A stretch of DNA of 64,000 nucleotides from Proteromonas lacertae. Its lineage: Eukaryota; Sar; Bigyra; Opalinata; Proteromonadidae. The notes beneath the pieces are model-generated. The model saw only the letters and a program-made list of their open reading frames with translations. It was not told the DNA's origin and searched no databases. Shown here piece by piece: positions 1 to 11,968 of this stretch; position 1 is the first letter of the stretch, and the number at the start of each line of letters is the position of its first letter. The stretch lies in contig NGBS01000604.1 of NCBI GenBank assembly GCA_002245135.1, positions 1 through 64,000 on the forward strand. Reading direction: 5' to 3'. The translations under genes were made by a program, and so were the position numbers.

Positions 1-450
1 CATAAACCTAACACTTAGTAAAAATCATTATTTTAAATATACGGAGAGAATGATTCTAGGCCAACCGAATGGATTTGTTGATCGAAATGTTATATCTATA
101 GGGAAATTCCATACAAATCTACTATCTTCACTACTTGTTGTTCTTCTTGAATATTGGCTTATTCCATCTTCTAAACCCTATTTATAGTGCAATATAATGC
201 TAATCATATGTCATACTGTCAAAACTTGCCAATCTTGACCATATACATAACTGTATTTACAATTAATACAATTTGAATCGTATAGCTAATTTTACATTTA
301 ATAAATTCAAATATATACTTTCTTACCATAATTGACTTGTCCATTCACAATTACTTGAAAATGTGAACGAATTCCATCTCTATATATTCGTTAATTGTTA
401 AAAATATACTGCTCCACACCAAGCTGTGGTTTAGCTGCTAATGTTGCCAT
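1..450 (-). CDS. B9D1: B9 domain-containing protein 1 (ciliary transition zone), partial
   Basis: B9D1 is part of the MKS/B9 complex that forms the gate at the ciliary transition zone. The gene starts at 450 and runs off the left edge. Introns at 380-409, 286-318, 178-216 and 8-42 give a reading frame with the B9 landmarks in order: [31 protein letters not shown], then [11 protein letters not shown] and [16 protein letters not shown], which align with the start and core of animal B9D1. Only the N-terminal ~115 residues lie in the window. It is divergent from the eIF2-gamma gene across 86 bp, so the two share a promoter region. The family assignment is secure; the intron at 8-42 rests on only seven bases of the next exon. 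Confidence 0.9.
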
Positions 451-536
451 TATAAGTTATTAAAAACAATTTAAAATTCAAAATAATTTGATTCTCTTTA
501 AAAGGCTTGAGTTTTTTTAGATTTTATAATTGATTT

Positions 537-1976
537 ATGTCATCGATGCATGATTTAAGTGAACTAAATCCACTTTCACCAGATATTATGGCTAAACAAG
601 CAACTATTAATATTGGTATAATAGAAATAGATTTCATTTATAGGAACAATCGGCCATGTATCTCACGGTAAGTCAACTGTAGTAAAAGCTATTACTGGAT
701 TTCAAGTACAAATTAAATTCGATAATATTTAAATAGACTATTCGTTTCAGAAAAGAATTAGAAAGAAATATCACTATAAAGTTAGGATATGCTAATGCTA
801 AAATATTCAAATGTGATAATCCAGAATGTCCACCGTATAAATGAATAAATATGATAAATAGACCCTCTTGTTACAAATCTTTTGGCAGTTCAATGAATAC
901 AGATCCAAAATGCCACAAGAGAAGGATGTGGAGGTACAATGCGTTTGCAGAGACATGTTTCCTTTGTTGATTGTCCCGGACACGAGATATATATGGCACA
1001 ATGTTGAATGGAGCAGCTGTAATGGATGCTGCTTTACTGTTAATAGCAGCAAATGAAACTTGTCCACAACCACAAACATCCGAGCATTTAGCTGCTGTAG
1101 AAATAATTGAAATTAAAACACATATTAATTTTACAAAACAAAATCGATTTAGTTCGAAAAGATGCTGCAATGGAACAATATAATGCAATTCGTCGATTTG
1201 TAGATGGTACTGAAGCAGCCAGTGCTCCAATAATTCCAATAAGCGCCGTGCTAAAGTATAATATTGATGTAGTATGTCAATATATTGTTGAATCAATTCC
1301 AATTCCTCCTCGTGATTTTACAAGTGCTGGTCGATTAATAATAATCCGTAGTTTTGATGTAAATCGTCCAGGTATCTCTATAGATGATTTGAAAGGTGGA
1401 GTAGCTGGTGGTAGTTTAATGAAAGGTGTATTACGAGTAGGAGATGAAATAGAAATTCGACCTGGAAGAGTTGAAATTAATAACAAAGGAGGATTTACCA
1501 TTATTCCAATTTATACAAAAATAATATCATTATTTGCTGAACAGAATTCATTAGATATTGCTATACCTGGTGGTTTAATAGGTGTTGGTACAAATATTGA
1601 TCCAAGTCTGTCAATTAATGATAGATTGGTTGGGAAAAACTTAGGAATAGTTGGAACATTGCCAAAAATATATACTGAAATAGAAATCAGTTATTATTTG
1701 CTGAGGAGAGTGTTAGGTGTGAAAGATAGTGAAAATAATTCAAAAAAGAACAAAGTTCAAGGTTTCAAAAATAGAGAATTTCTAACATTGAATATTGGTT
1801 GTGTAACTAGTACTGCTACAATTATAACCTTTGATAAATCAAAAGTTAGAATAAAGCTACAAAAACCTGTGTGCGCTGAAATTGGTGAAAAAGTAGCTAT
1901 TAATCGTTATTTAAACAAGCATTGGAGATTAATTGGTTGGGGTTTGTTATTACGAGGTAATGAAGTGGTTATTTAG
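537..1976 (+). CDS. EIF2S3: Translation initiation factor eIF2 gamma subunit, with three single-base indels
   Basis: eIF2-gamma is the GTPase subunit that carries initiator Met-tRNA to the 40S ribosome. Visible are G1 GHVSHGKS, the zinc-knuckle cysteines, DCPGHE (G3), [27 protein letters not shown] (G4), the domain II/III signatures PPRDFTS, GGVAGGS and PGGLIGVGT, and the terminal KHWRLIGWG. Introns: 616-643, 706-736, 835-861. The ATG at 537 gives the conserved ATINIGTIGH block across the first intron. The conserved protein changes frame three times: an extra A at 922-923, a missing A near 998, and an extra T at 1107-1108, all in homopolymer runs. From 1107 to the TAG the frame is open. The indels are either sequence errors or the mark of a recent pseudogene. 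Confidence 0.93.
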
Positions 1977-2132
1977 TTAATTAAGGATAATAATTTAATT
2001 GTATTAATTGTAACAATGTTATATTGTTGTTTCTTTTGCTTTTAATAGCAATAATGGTTGAAATATTTCAATAAGTTTGAAGAGAATGTTTGATAATTCA
2101 AATAATATATTCGTTTCGTTTTTCGTTTTTTT

Positions 2133-4091
2133 ATGAGTTTGATTGATCAAAAGAATTCTACCTTAAAAAAACTTCAGAGAATTGAAGGCTCATTGAAAGA
2201 AATAGGAATTGATGCAGAAAAACTAAAGAATGCAATAAATGAAAATACTGAAGAAAGAGAAGAGTTAGAAGTGTTAGAATACTTTAAGAACAATAAATTG
2301 AGTGAATTAGGAAATAAAACAGTGAATGAGATATTCAAATACTTTGATTTGTTTAATAAAGGAGTTTTAAATGAAGAATCATATGAAGATATTCTAATAG
2401 CAATAAAGAAGAGTGTGACACTAATAAAATTAGATGAAGAGGAAGAAAAAGAAGATAGTGTGAGTGAAAATGAAAATGAAGTGATAAGCCGTAGTGAAAA
2501 TGAAGGTATATTATATAATCTAATACTAATGAATAGAATTGAAATTTCCAATAAATATAAAAGAATTTACAGAATATATAACAAGTGTTTATAATAACAA
2601 TAATCGAGATTTAATGAAGTTAACATTGTATTTAGATATAAAAATAGATAATGAAACAATTCATTCAAATGCTGAATCATCCAGAATAAAGTCTCTAAAA
2701 GACAGTAACAATAACAATAATCCAAATAATAAAAGAAGATGTATATATTATTATTTAATAACATAGTTACAATGAATATTCCAGGAATTAATTCAACCAA
2801 ATCTGAGTTAATGAATATAAAAGGAGGAAATAAAAAGAAAGAAAGTGAATGGTATTTAATAAGTGCAATATCTAAAGTAGGAAATGAAATAACCAAATAT
2901 TGGAATAAATATATAAATGGATTAAACTACTTACATGAAATAATTCCAAATGTAATAAAATATAATAAATTAAAAGGAATAAGTTTAAATAATAATAACA
3001 TGTGTAAAAATCCATATAAAAAATGAAATAGGAGTATTATTGAAGAGTGGATTTGAGATGAATTTGAAACTAAAAAATAACAATGAAAAGAATTATAACA
3101 ATATTGTAAAGCATTTAAATATAACCAAAGAAATAAAAGAAGATATAATGATAATGAAATTATCCTTTGGATATAGAGAAGGAACAAATAAAACAAGACA
3201 ACAGAAGTGTGTAGCTGCTTTACAAAACATATGTGATAATTATTTATTATACAGTTTGAAGAATATAGATGAATTTGTGAAATATATAATAATAAATGAG
3301 AATAATGGAGAAAGTGGTGATAAGAATGATATGTTGAGAGTTTATATAATAATGAATCACAATATGAATAAATATATGGAATATAAAGAGTTTCCAAAAT
3401 TGAATGAAATAATGAAAGAATTTGAATTGAAGATAAAAAGTTCATTTTCTTTTTCAAGTATTTATATATTTATATATTATTATTATTTTGTTATAGATTT
3501 ATTTGATTTAACTAGAGAAAATACAATAAACAATGATTGTCAAGTATGGTTAGATTTAAATATCCAAATGAATATTGGTTTAATAAACAACATATTACGA
3601 ATCATGTTGAAAGACAAAATGAATGATAGTTTGTTGAATAATGTGTTGAAATGGTTAAGTGAGAAGAATGAAGTGTGTAGTTTTATAAGTGTATATTATT
3701 ATATATATATATTATATATTAGTCATTGAATTTCGATTTAAAAAGTGAGAATCTGTTAGAAATAGTAGAAAATAATCGATTTGTAAAAGAATATTTGAAT
3801 AGTAAAGATTATGAAAGAATGAAAAAATGTATAAATGAGAATGAATATTTGTTGAATATATTCGAAGAAATCTATACTAAATTTTATGAATGTTTAAAAT
3901 TAATGCATGAGAAAGTTCGAAAAGGAATAGCAAGTCCAAAAGAGCGAAGTTTATATAATAACTATTTATGTTTATTAAGTGATTTAAATGATTTAAGTGG
4001 AATAGAAATAATAAATAAAGAGAATATGTTGTTTATGAAAATGAGTGGATGTGAAATATTCAGTTTATTACCAAGAAGTATAGATACATAA
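2133..4091 (+). CDS. Unrecognised 599-residue coiled-coil-rich protein
   Basis: Six exons join through introns at 2506-2536, 2741-2766, 3004-3034, 3458-3496 and 3691-3722 to give exactly 600 codons. The third intron is the least certain, because it needs an acceptor in GAG rather than TAG. The first ~90 residues look like a coiled coil (SLIDQKNSTLKKLQRIEG and on). They are followed by an acidic stretch, a poly-Asn linker and a mostly helical, Lys/Asn-rich remainder. There are no signal peptide, membrane segment or catalytic motif that I can see. The start ATG follows a TCGTTTCGTTTTTCG stretch that may be the promoter element. I do not recognise the family; a helical scaffold, trafficking or cytoskeletal protein is possible but unproven. 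Confidence 0.75.
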
Positions 4092-4671
4092 AAATAATGA
4101 AAATATTCATATGCTTTTGTTTATTAGAGTGATTTTAATCTACTTAAATAGAATCTGTAAATGTATAAAAATCAAAAAATAATACAAAAAACTTGATATT
4201 TCATTTTTTGTTTTATCTGCTTCTTGTTGTTGTTCTGTTGTTTAGAATTTGATAAAATAATGATATTAGTATTTGGTTTATTGAGTATAAAATAATATGA
4301 AAATAGAAGAAAGAATTGATGATAAAAATGAAAATGGGATTGGAATGCATTTTTGTGATTGTATATATAATGTGATATTTAATTATGAATTCTTAGTTTA
4401 AATGAAAGATGGAGGAATGAATAATGTAAAAAAATTAATTTAGATTGCATGAAATATAATGATTATAGTTTTAGTGAATGATTTAACTTCAACTGAAACA
4501 AATACATTTTCAAAATGTTTTAAAATACTTTCCAATTTTAATTGATGGAACTATTTCTGTATTATTTTCAATTCACAGGAATAGCATTTTAGTAATTTAG
4601 TTGTATTTATTCAGAATAACACAAAAATATCTCAATCATAACGACTATATTTTGAAACAAAACACAATTTT
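4092..4671 (+). other. Intergenic stretch without a supported gene
   Basis: I see no conserved reading frame here. The last ~35 bases hold AACGACTATATTTTGAAA, which resembles the promoter of the other LRR family members, placed just before the ATG at 4672. Confidence 0.5.
4638..4648 (+). promoter_or_regulatory. AACGACT-type promoter element upstream of LRR copy 1
   Basis: ATAACGACTAT lies 24-34 bases before the ATG at 4672, followed by TATTTTGAAA. The same arrangement (AACGACT, then ATATTTTGAAA) sits directly upstream of the pseudokinase-LRR copies, so this promoter appears to have been kept although the kinase part was lost. The role is inferred from position and recurrence. Confidence 0.4.
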
Positions 4672-7201
4672 ATGAGTAATTCTAATAAACCTTCAAGTAT
4701 TTATGTAGTATATATTTTTATTCATTCGATGTAGAAAAGAAGAAGAATAGAAGTAGATTCGAAAGAGAATGAAGAAGCAATTGAACAACTTGTAGAAAGC
4801 TACAACTCTAAACCTGATGAAGAAGTATTATCAAAGTTGCTGATGATGAAGTTAAACAAAAATGATGATTCCATTCAAACTAAGCTGAAATTTCAGATAA
4901 ATCACCACTGTAAAGAAGATGCTGAGTGTTACTTAGATAAAATGATATTTGATATTTACTCATATTATGGTGGTGTTATAATTATTCATTCAAGTTGTAT
5001 TTGTTATTGTGAAGAAGGATTGAATTACTTCATGAGAATATTGAAACTTATCAATCCAGCAAACTTAAAATTTGGAAAGGATCCCAAGAATAATGATGTT
5101 TTCGAAGAGCACTATAATCATATTGATATTCCAATTCAATATTATTCTTTATTTGGATCATTTTTTTCACAGTTAACAAATTTAGAAAAATTGGATTTGT
5201 CATGGTGTAATTTTACTTCTCATTTCATTGAATCATTTGTTAAATCAATTCCATTGATGAAATTGAAATATGTTGATCTTCAGTGTATATATATTTTCTT
5301 TTTATTCTTTTGAAATAGCTAATCGAATTGGTGTGAAAGGATTCAAATCATTACTTCCATATTTACATTTACTGATCAACGACAAAAATGAATTAAATCT
5401 TTTTAACATGAATTTAAATGATGAATCAATGATATTATTATCTGAAGAGTTATACAAATATCCAAATCCTGAGAGTATATGTATTGCAGAAAACAAGAAT
5501 ATTCATTCAAAAGGATTAAAAGCCTTATCCTCCAAATTTCCAATTTCAAAGATTAAATTTGATTTTAATAAAGAGAGTATGGAAATGTTAGTTGATAAAG
5601 AATTAATTGGATTGATGAATGATGATGTATTAAATGTGAGTAATTGTGAAATTGATGATGATTTTTTCAAATCATTCATTTCATTAAGATCAGATGAATT
5701 CGAAATAATCTGGAGATTAGATTTGAACAGTATAATTTGATATTTTTATATTATTTAGATAATAAACTAACATACAAAAGTATAGAAATACTGATTAACA
5801 ATTTATCTTCATTTACAAGTCTTGAAGAACTTCAATTGAATGGAAATGAGATAGGAGATGAAGGAATGAAAATATTATCTCCATATTTACATTTATTAAA
5901 AGATGGTATTATTAATAAAATCAATTGTTCAAGTATTATTATTATTATGATATTATTTGTAATAGAAATGGGATTATCTTCAATTGGATTAAAGTATTTG
6001 TTAGATGGTTTAAAGAAAATTCCTCATGATAATGAAGGTGATGAGTTGACTAGATTCTTTATGAACGAATTAAAAGTAAATAATGAAGAAGAAGATGATG
6101 ATATAGATAATTTCTATTCAGTTGATATAAGTAATAATAATATAGATTCAGAAGGAATAGAATATTTGATGAATTATATGAAAGAAAATGATAATATTAA
6201 TGAATTGAATATTCAAAGTATATTTATGGTAGTTTTTAATTTGTTTAATAGATAATCCAATTGGTAATGCTGGATTTAAGCTATTAATAAACAATTTAGA
6301 CATGTTATTAGAAAATTATTTAAATAAAATTGATTTAACCATCATCTCAATAGATGATGAAAGTGTGATATTATTAGCTGATAAGATAGATTCAATTTCT
6401 AATTGCAACACAATAAACTTAAGTGGAAATAATATCAGAATGAATGGATTAAAATCAATTTGTTCCAAAACATTAGAAAAAGAAGAATATCCATTTATTA
6501 AAATGAATAATAAATCATGGAGAAAAGAAGAATGTGAATATTATTTGAATTATTGTATTAAAAAGAAAAGAAAAGACAATAAATACTATTATTTTTCGAG
6601 TATATTATGTGTGTTTATAATGAAATAGATTTAAATGTGAATGATTCTCATATTTCATTAATAAAACAGATTGATTATAAATATCTTGATATATCCAATA
6701 ACAAGATTAGTTGTAATGGATTAAAAGAATTAACAGATTCTTTTCCAAAAGATGCTGAATATATCTCAATTCATAATAATGAAATTGGAGATGAAGGAAT
6801 AGAGATAATATGTAAATATTTAGATAAATTTATTTATTCTATATCATCATTAAACATCTCAAGTATTTAAAATTCTGTATTGTATTGTATTGTATATAGA
6901 AATTGGAATGAGTGAAAAAGGATTGATGATGTTAATAGAAAGATTAAAAGATAATATACCATTGACAAATATAAATTTATCAGGAAATGAATTAGATGAA
7001 AGAGAATTGAGATTAATGAAAGAAAACAAAGAAGTATTTGAAGATTTAGAAAAATTATCAATAACATTAAAAGAAGATATAGATAAATCAGAATTAAAAT
7101 CATTTTTAGAAACATTTACATCAATTGGTATAATAGAGCTGGATGGGATAGAAGAAGAAGAAAAGGGAGAACTATCAAAAGAATATTTGAATGTTAAATA
7201 A
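4672..7201 (+). CDS. LRR protein of the pseudokinase-LRR family, copy 1 (lacks the kinase-like domain)
   Basis: This gives 767 residues from eight exons (introns 4705-4734, 5285-5318, 5730-5758, 5933-5965, 6218-6251, 6600-6628, 6863-6899). A short first exon beginning MSNSNKPSSIY is joined to KRRRIEVDSK, which aligns with residues just after the kinase-like domain of the other copies. The 300-residue kinase-like part is therefore absent. The rest is ribonuclease-inhibitor-type LRRs, for example NGNEIGDEGMKILSPYLHLL and NNIDSEGIEYLMNY. Every intron inside the LRR region is phase 1 at the LxL-x-N position of a repeat. The 3' half is nearly identical to copy 2 while the 5' half is diverged, which suggests gene conversion or recent partial duplication. 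Function is unknown; such LRRs bind protein ligands. Confidence 0.82.
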
Positions 7202-7772
7202 TTCAAATATTAGTTGTTTTACTCTATTATTCTTTTATTTGTTAATAATGAAAATGTTTATCATACTATATAATACATATTTTCATTATCTCAGTTGATA
7301 TTAAATACTTTCTATACTGTTTTTATCAAATTATTCAAAATACATTATCAAACCATGATCAAGCCTATATAATTTTCATTTGAGTTTAAAATGTGAATGA
7401 AAGAGATTGGTGACTGAATTTATGAATGTGATAAGGTGATTAAGTATCCAGATGAAGAAGATATATATAAAGTGTGTTTAGTAAAACAATTCGTTGAAAG
7501 AGTGTAAAGAAAAGAAATAACTCATTGTAGAAATTGTTGATTGTTTAGTTAATAGAAATATGTGGATTAATATAATAGAAGAAGAAAAGAGACAAATAAT
7601 TATGAAAATGTTGACTATTTTATATTATAGTAGTAATTGAATTATATGAGAATTGAATATATAGTCTAAGAGATTTAAATCTTCCAGAAAGATTAACAGA
7701 AAAAGTCAATAGAATAATGAAATGAGTGATATAGATTTTATAGATTGTATATTATTTAAATCCTAAATCATA
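7202..7772 (+). other. Spacer downstream of LRR copy 1, repeated after copy 2
   Basis: This stretch recurs almost unchanged at 11395-11968. It contains only short broken reading frames, such as around 7440-7500 (YPDEEDIYKVCLVKQFVERV), which may be the remnant of another gene. A related but more diverged version follows copy 5 at 54710-55135. No intact gene is supported. Confidence 0.5.
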
Positions 7773-7962
7773 ATTTCCAGAATTATCTCCAACAGCAACT
7801 GAAGCAAGTAAAGTATCAACAGAAAGTGCTTGGGCAGTAGGTAATGTAGAAGGAGTTGAATTAGAAATAGATGAAAATACAAATGAAGCTGAAGTATTTA
7901 ATAATACGATGAAGAAAACAAACAAATTTGCTTTAAAAAAGAAACATCCATTAAATATCTAA
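7773..7962 (+). pseudogene. 3' fragment of the CDV3-like gene carried in the tandem unit
   Basis: About 61 codons, from FPELSPTATEASKV to KKKHPLNI and the TAA stop, are nearly identical to the last part of the intact gene at 50577-51285. The 5' exons are absent and an in-frame start is lacking, so it is a passenger fragment. It lies directly upstream of copy 2, in the same order as the intact gene lies upstream of copy 5. Confidence 0.85.
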
Positions 7963-8077
7963 TATTTTCCTTTAATTTACTTGTTGAAGTTGTTTTTCAA
8001 GTGTTAATAAACATGAATATAATAAACAAATATTGTGTAAGAATGATTTCTGTGTATGTAAATAAAAAATTCCATAA

Positions 8078-8089
8078 ATGAAACGACTC
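8078..8089 (+). promoter_or_regulatory. GAAACGAC promoter element of copy 2
   Basis: ATGAAACGACTC lies 12-23 bases before the start codon at 8101, followed by AATATTTTGAA. The GAAACGAC core recurs upstream of several unrelated genes in the window. It resembles a Myb-type AACG(A/G) core; binding is not shown. Confidence 0.45.
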
Positions 8090-8100
8090 AATATTTTGAA

Positions 8101-11100
8101 ATGTTGCATTTGATAGATAAAGTGTTATATGCTAAATTAGCATGTGATATGAAAGTATTATAATTAATTTATTTTTATTAGGAGAAAGAGAGAATAGAAA
8201 GAAGTGTTAATGAGTTAGATTTAGTTGTAGAATATGAAACTGATATTCAAAAGTTGAAAGTGTTTAATGTATGTGAAATGAAAGAGAAACAAATATTAAA
8301 ATTGTTAGAGAATAAGTGTTTGTTGTTAGTTTGTTGTTCCTCCTTCATTTGTCGATATAGAGTGTATGATATGAATGATTATGGTGAATATATGATATAT
8401 TGTAGAGAATATTACAGTAGAGACTTGAAAGAGATAGTTTCTAAAAATTGTTTATGTGTGAATGAAATATGTGATATAATAAATTCAATATGTGATGATG
8501 TAATGGTATTGAATGAAAATGAGATTGTAGTAGGTACTTTGAAGAGTAGTAATGTGATATATGAAGAGAATGGTATTTTAAAGTTATGTGATTTATGTTT
8601 GAATGAAATAAGAAAAGAAGAAGATATGAGATTGTATGATATATGCTTCACAAGTCCAGAAGAATTGAATGGATATGAATGTGATGAAGGAAGTGTGATT
8701 TGGTCAATTGGGTGTATATTATATGAAATGATGTTTAATAAATTACCATTTTCAGAAGATAATAATATGTTTAAAACAAGAGAGAATATTGTGAGATGTA
8801 AATACAATATAGATGTAGAATGTGATGATAGAATGAAAGAGATGATATATAGAATGTTGAAAGTGAAGAATGAAGATAGAATGAGTTTGAAAGAGTTGAA
8901 GAAAGAAATGATAAAAAAGAGTGAAATATTGATAGATGAAAGTGATAATATGATGATATGTGAAGAAAGAAAAGAAATGTTATTAAATAATGATAATACA
9001 ATTGTTAGACTTCCAATAACATATCCATCAAAATATTATATTGAAAGTGAAAAAAGAGAAGTGATTAGAGATAAATTGATAGAATCCTACAATATTCAAC
9101 CAAATGAAAGAATATTGTCAATATTATTGATGATGAAAATGTACAAAGAAGATAATTCAATTGAAAATAGATTGAAATATCAAATACATCATAAATGTAA
9201 ATATGGAGAATGTAATTTAGATGAGATAATATTTAAGATAAAAAGTGATTATTCAGATAAAGAAATGATGGAAATAGAATCATATTGTATATGTTTGTGT
9301 GAAGAAGGAATGAATTATTTATTTAGAATATTGAGAAAAATCAATCCAACTAAGCTGTTATTTTGTATTTTTCTATATATTGTTATTTGTATAGACTTTA
9401 TTCAAATACCAATTATTCATCAATCATTATTTGGATCATATTTGACTGGATTATCAAATCTACAAACATTATATTTATCAAGTTGTAATCATACTTCCTA
9501 TTTCATTGAATCATTTGTTAAATCAATTCCATTAATGAAATTGAAATATTTAGATCTTTCATGTATTTATAATCATATTGTTATTCTATGAAATAGCTAA
9601 TCGAATTGGTGTGAAAGGATTTAAATTGTTACTTCCATATTTGAATTTATTAATCAACAAAGATAATGAATTGGATCTTAGAGGAATGAAATTAAATGAT
9701 GAATGTATGATGTTATTATCATCAGAATTATATAAATATCCAAATCTTAAGAACATCAATATTAGAGAAAACCAAAACATTCATTCAATAGGATTAAAAG
9801 CCTTATTCTCCAAATTTCCAGTCTCAAAAATAGAATTTGATTTTAATAGAAGTAAAGAAATACTGATTGATAAAGACATTCCTGAATTATTCAAATATAT
9901 AAACCTATGCAATGAATTATATCTGATTAATTTAGAAATTGATGATGATATTATCAAAACATTCATTTCATTAAGATCAAATGAATTGAAAGAAATAGAA
10001 GTGTTATATTTGCGTTGTAAAATTTAATATTTTTATTATTATATAGATAATAAACTAACATATAAAAGTATAGAGATATTGATAAACAATTTATTTTCAT
10101 TTTCAAACCTTAAATATCTCAAATTAAATGAAAATGAAATAGGAGATGAAGGAATGAAAATATTATCTCCACATATACATTTATTAAGTTATATTGATGA
10201 GATTAATTGTTCAAGTATAAATACTATCTTTTTAATATTCAATAGAAATGGGATTATCTTCAATTGGATTGAAATATTTATTAGATGGTTTAAAGAGTAT
10301 TCATCAAAAGATCAGATTGGATATAAGTAATAATAATATAGATTCAGAAGGAATAGAATATTTGATGAATTATGTGAAAGAGAATGATATTATTAATGAA
10401 TTGAATATTCAAAGTATATTTATGGTAGTTTTTAATTTGTTTAATAGATAATCCAATTGGTAATGCTGGATTTAAGCTATTAATAAACAATTTAGACATG
10501 TTATTAGAAAATTATTTAAATAAAATTGATTTAACCATCATCTCAATAGATGATGAAAGTGTGATATTATTAGCTGATAAGATAGATTCAATTTCTAATT
10601 GCAACACAATAAACTTAAGTGGAAATAATATCAGAATGAATGGATTAAAATCAATTTGTTCCAAAACATTAGAAAAAGAAGAATATCCATTTATTAAAAT
10701 GAATAATAAAACATGGAGAAAAGAAGAATGTGAATATTATTTGGATTATTGTATTAAAAAGAAAAGAAAAGACAATAAATACTATTATTTTTCGAGTATA
10801 TTATGTGTGTTTATAATGAAATAGATTTAAATGTGAATGATTCTCATATTTCATTAATAAAACAGATTGATTATAAATGTCTTGATATATCCAATAACAA
10901 GATTAGTTGTAATGGATTGAAAGAATTAACAGATTCTTTTCCAAAAGATGTTGAATATATCTCAATTCATAATAATGAAATTGGAGATGAAGGAATAGAG
11001 ATAATATGTAAATATTTAGATAAATTCTTCATGTTTTCATCATTAAACATCTCAAGTATTTAAAATTCTGTATTGTATTGTATTGTATATAGAAATTGTG

Positions 11101-11394
11101 ATGAGTGAAAAAGGATTGATGATGTTAATAGAAAGATTAAAAGATAATATACCATTGACAAATATAAATTTATCAGGAAATGAATTAGATGAAAAAGAAT
11201 TGAGATTAATGAAAGAAAACAAAGAAGTATTTGAAGATTTAGAAAAATTATCAATAACATTAAAAGAAGATATAGATAAATCAGAATTAAAATCATTTTT
11301 AGAAACATTTACATCAATTGGTATAATAGAGCTGGATGGGATAGAAGAAGAAGAAAAGGGAGAACTATCAAAAGAATATTTGAATGTTAAATAA
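8101..11394 (+). CDS. Pseudokinase-LRR fusion protein, copy 2
   Basis: This gives 1,013 residues from nine exons. Exon 1 (ATG at 8101) ends at the 27-nt intron 8155-8181; the others are 9365-9394, 9563-9596, 10017-10046, 10215-10245, 10414-10447, 10796-10824 and 11056-11092. Residues ~40-300 look like a protein kinase missing the glycine loop and the ATP-binding lysine. The HRDLKPxN loop reads VVGTLKSSN, so the catalytic Asp is lost. DFG reads DLC. The SPEELNG (APE) and VIWSIGCILYEMMFNKLPF segments are retained. It should therefore be a pseudokinase. The C-terminal ~550 residues are ribonuclease-inhibitor-type LRRs encoded by phase-1 exons. The intron at 9365-9394 is 30 nt without a stop, so its retention would add ten residues. 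Likely a scaffold or sensor; function unknown. Confidence 0.88.
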
Positions 11395-11968
11395 TTCAAA
11401 TATTAGTTGTTTTACTCTATTATTCTTTTATTTGTTAATAATAATGAAAATGTTTATCATACTATATAATACATATTTTCATTATCTCAGTTGATATTAA
11501 ATACTTTCTATACTGTTTTTATCAAATTATTCAAAATACATTATCAAACCATGATCAAGCCTATATAATTTTCATTTGAGATTAAAATGTGAATGAAAGA
11601 GATTGGTGACTGAATTTATGAATGTGGTGAAGTAATTGAGTATCCAGATGAAGAAGATATATATAAAGTGTGTTTAGTAAAACAATTCGTTGAAAGAGTG
11701 TAAAGAAAAGAAATAAATCATTGTAGAAATTGTTGATTGTTTAGTTAATAGAAATATGTGGATTAATATAATAGAAGAAGAAAAGAGACAAATAATTATG
11801 AAAATGTTGACTATTTTATATTATAGTAGTAATTGAATTATATGAGAATTGAATATATAGTCTAAGAGATTTAAATCTTCCAGAAAGATTAACAGAAAAA
11901 GTCAATAGAATAATGAAATGAGTGATATAGATTTTATAGATTGTATATTATTTAAATCCTAAATCATA
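11395..11968 (+). repeat. Second copy of the inter-unit spacer
   Basis: Nearly identical to 7202-7772; with the adjacent CDV3-like fragment it forms the constant spacer of the ~4.2-kb tandem unit. No gene is supported in it. Confidence 0.75.

Noticed and set aside
1100-1110. Programmed +1 frameshift of the ciliate (Euplotes AAA-TAA) type in eIF2-gamma
   Set aside because: AAATAA at 1101-1106 is not read in the upstream frame, and two more shifts lie close by, one of them in the opposite direction; homopolymer errors explain all three.
8412-8807. Long open frames on the reverse strand of the pseudokinase-LRR copies (131 and 76 residues, repeated at each copy)
   Set aside because: They lie fully antisense to conserved exons, recur only because the sense sequence recurs, and have a low-complexity Ser/His/Ile composition typical of shadow frames.
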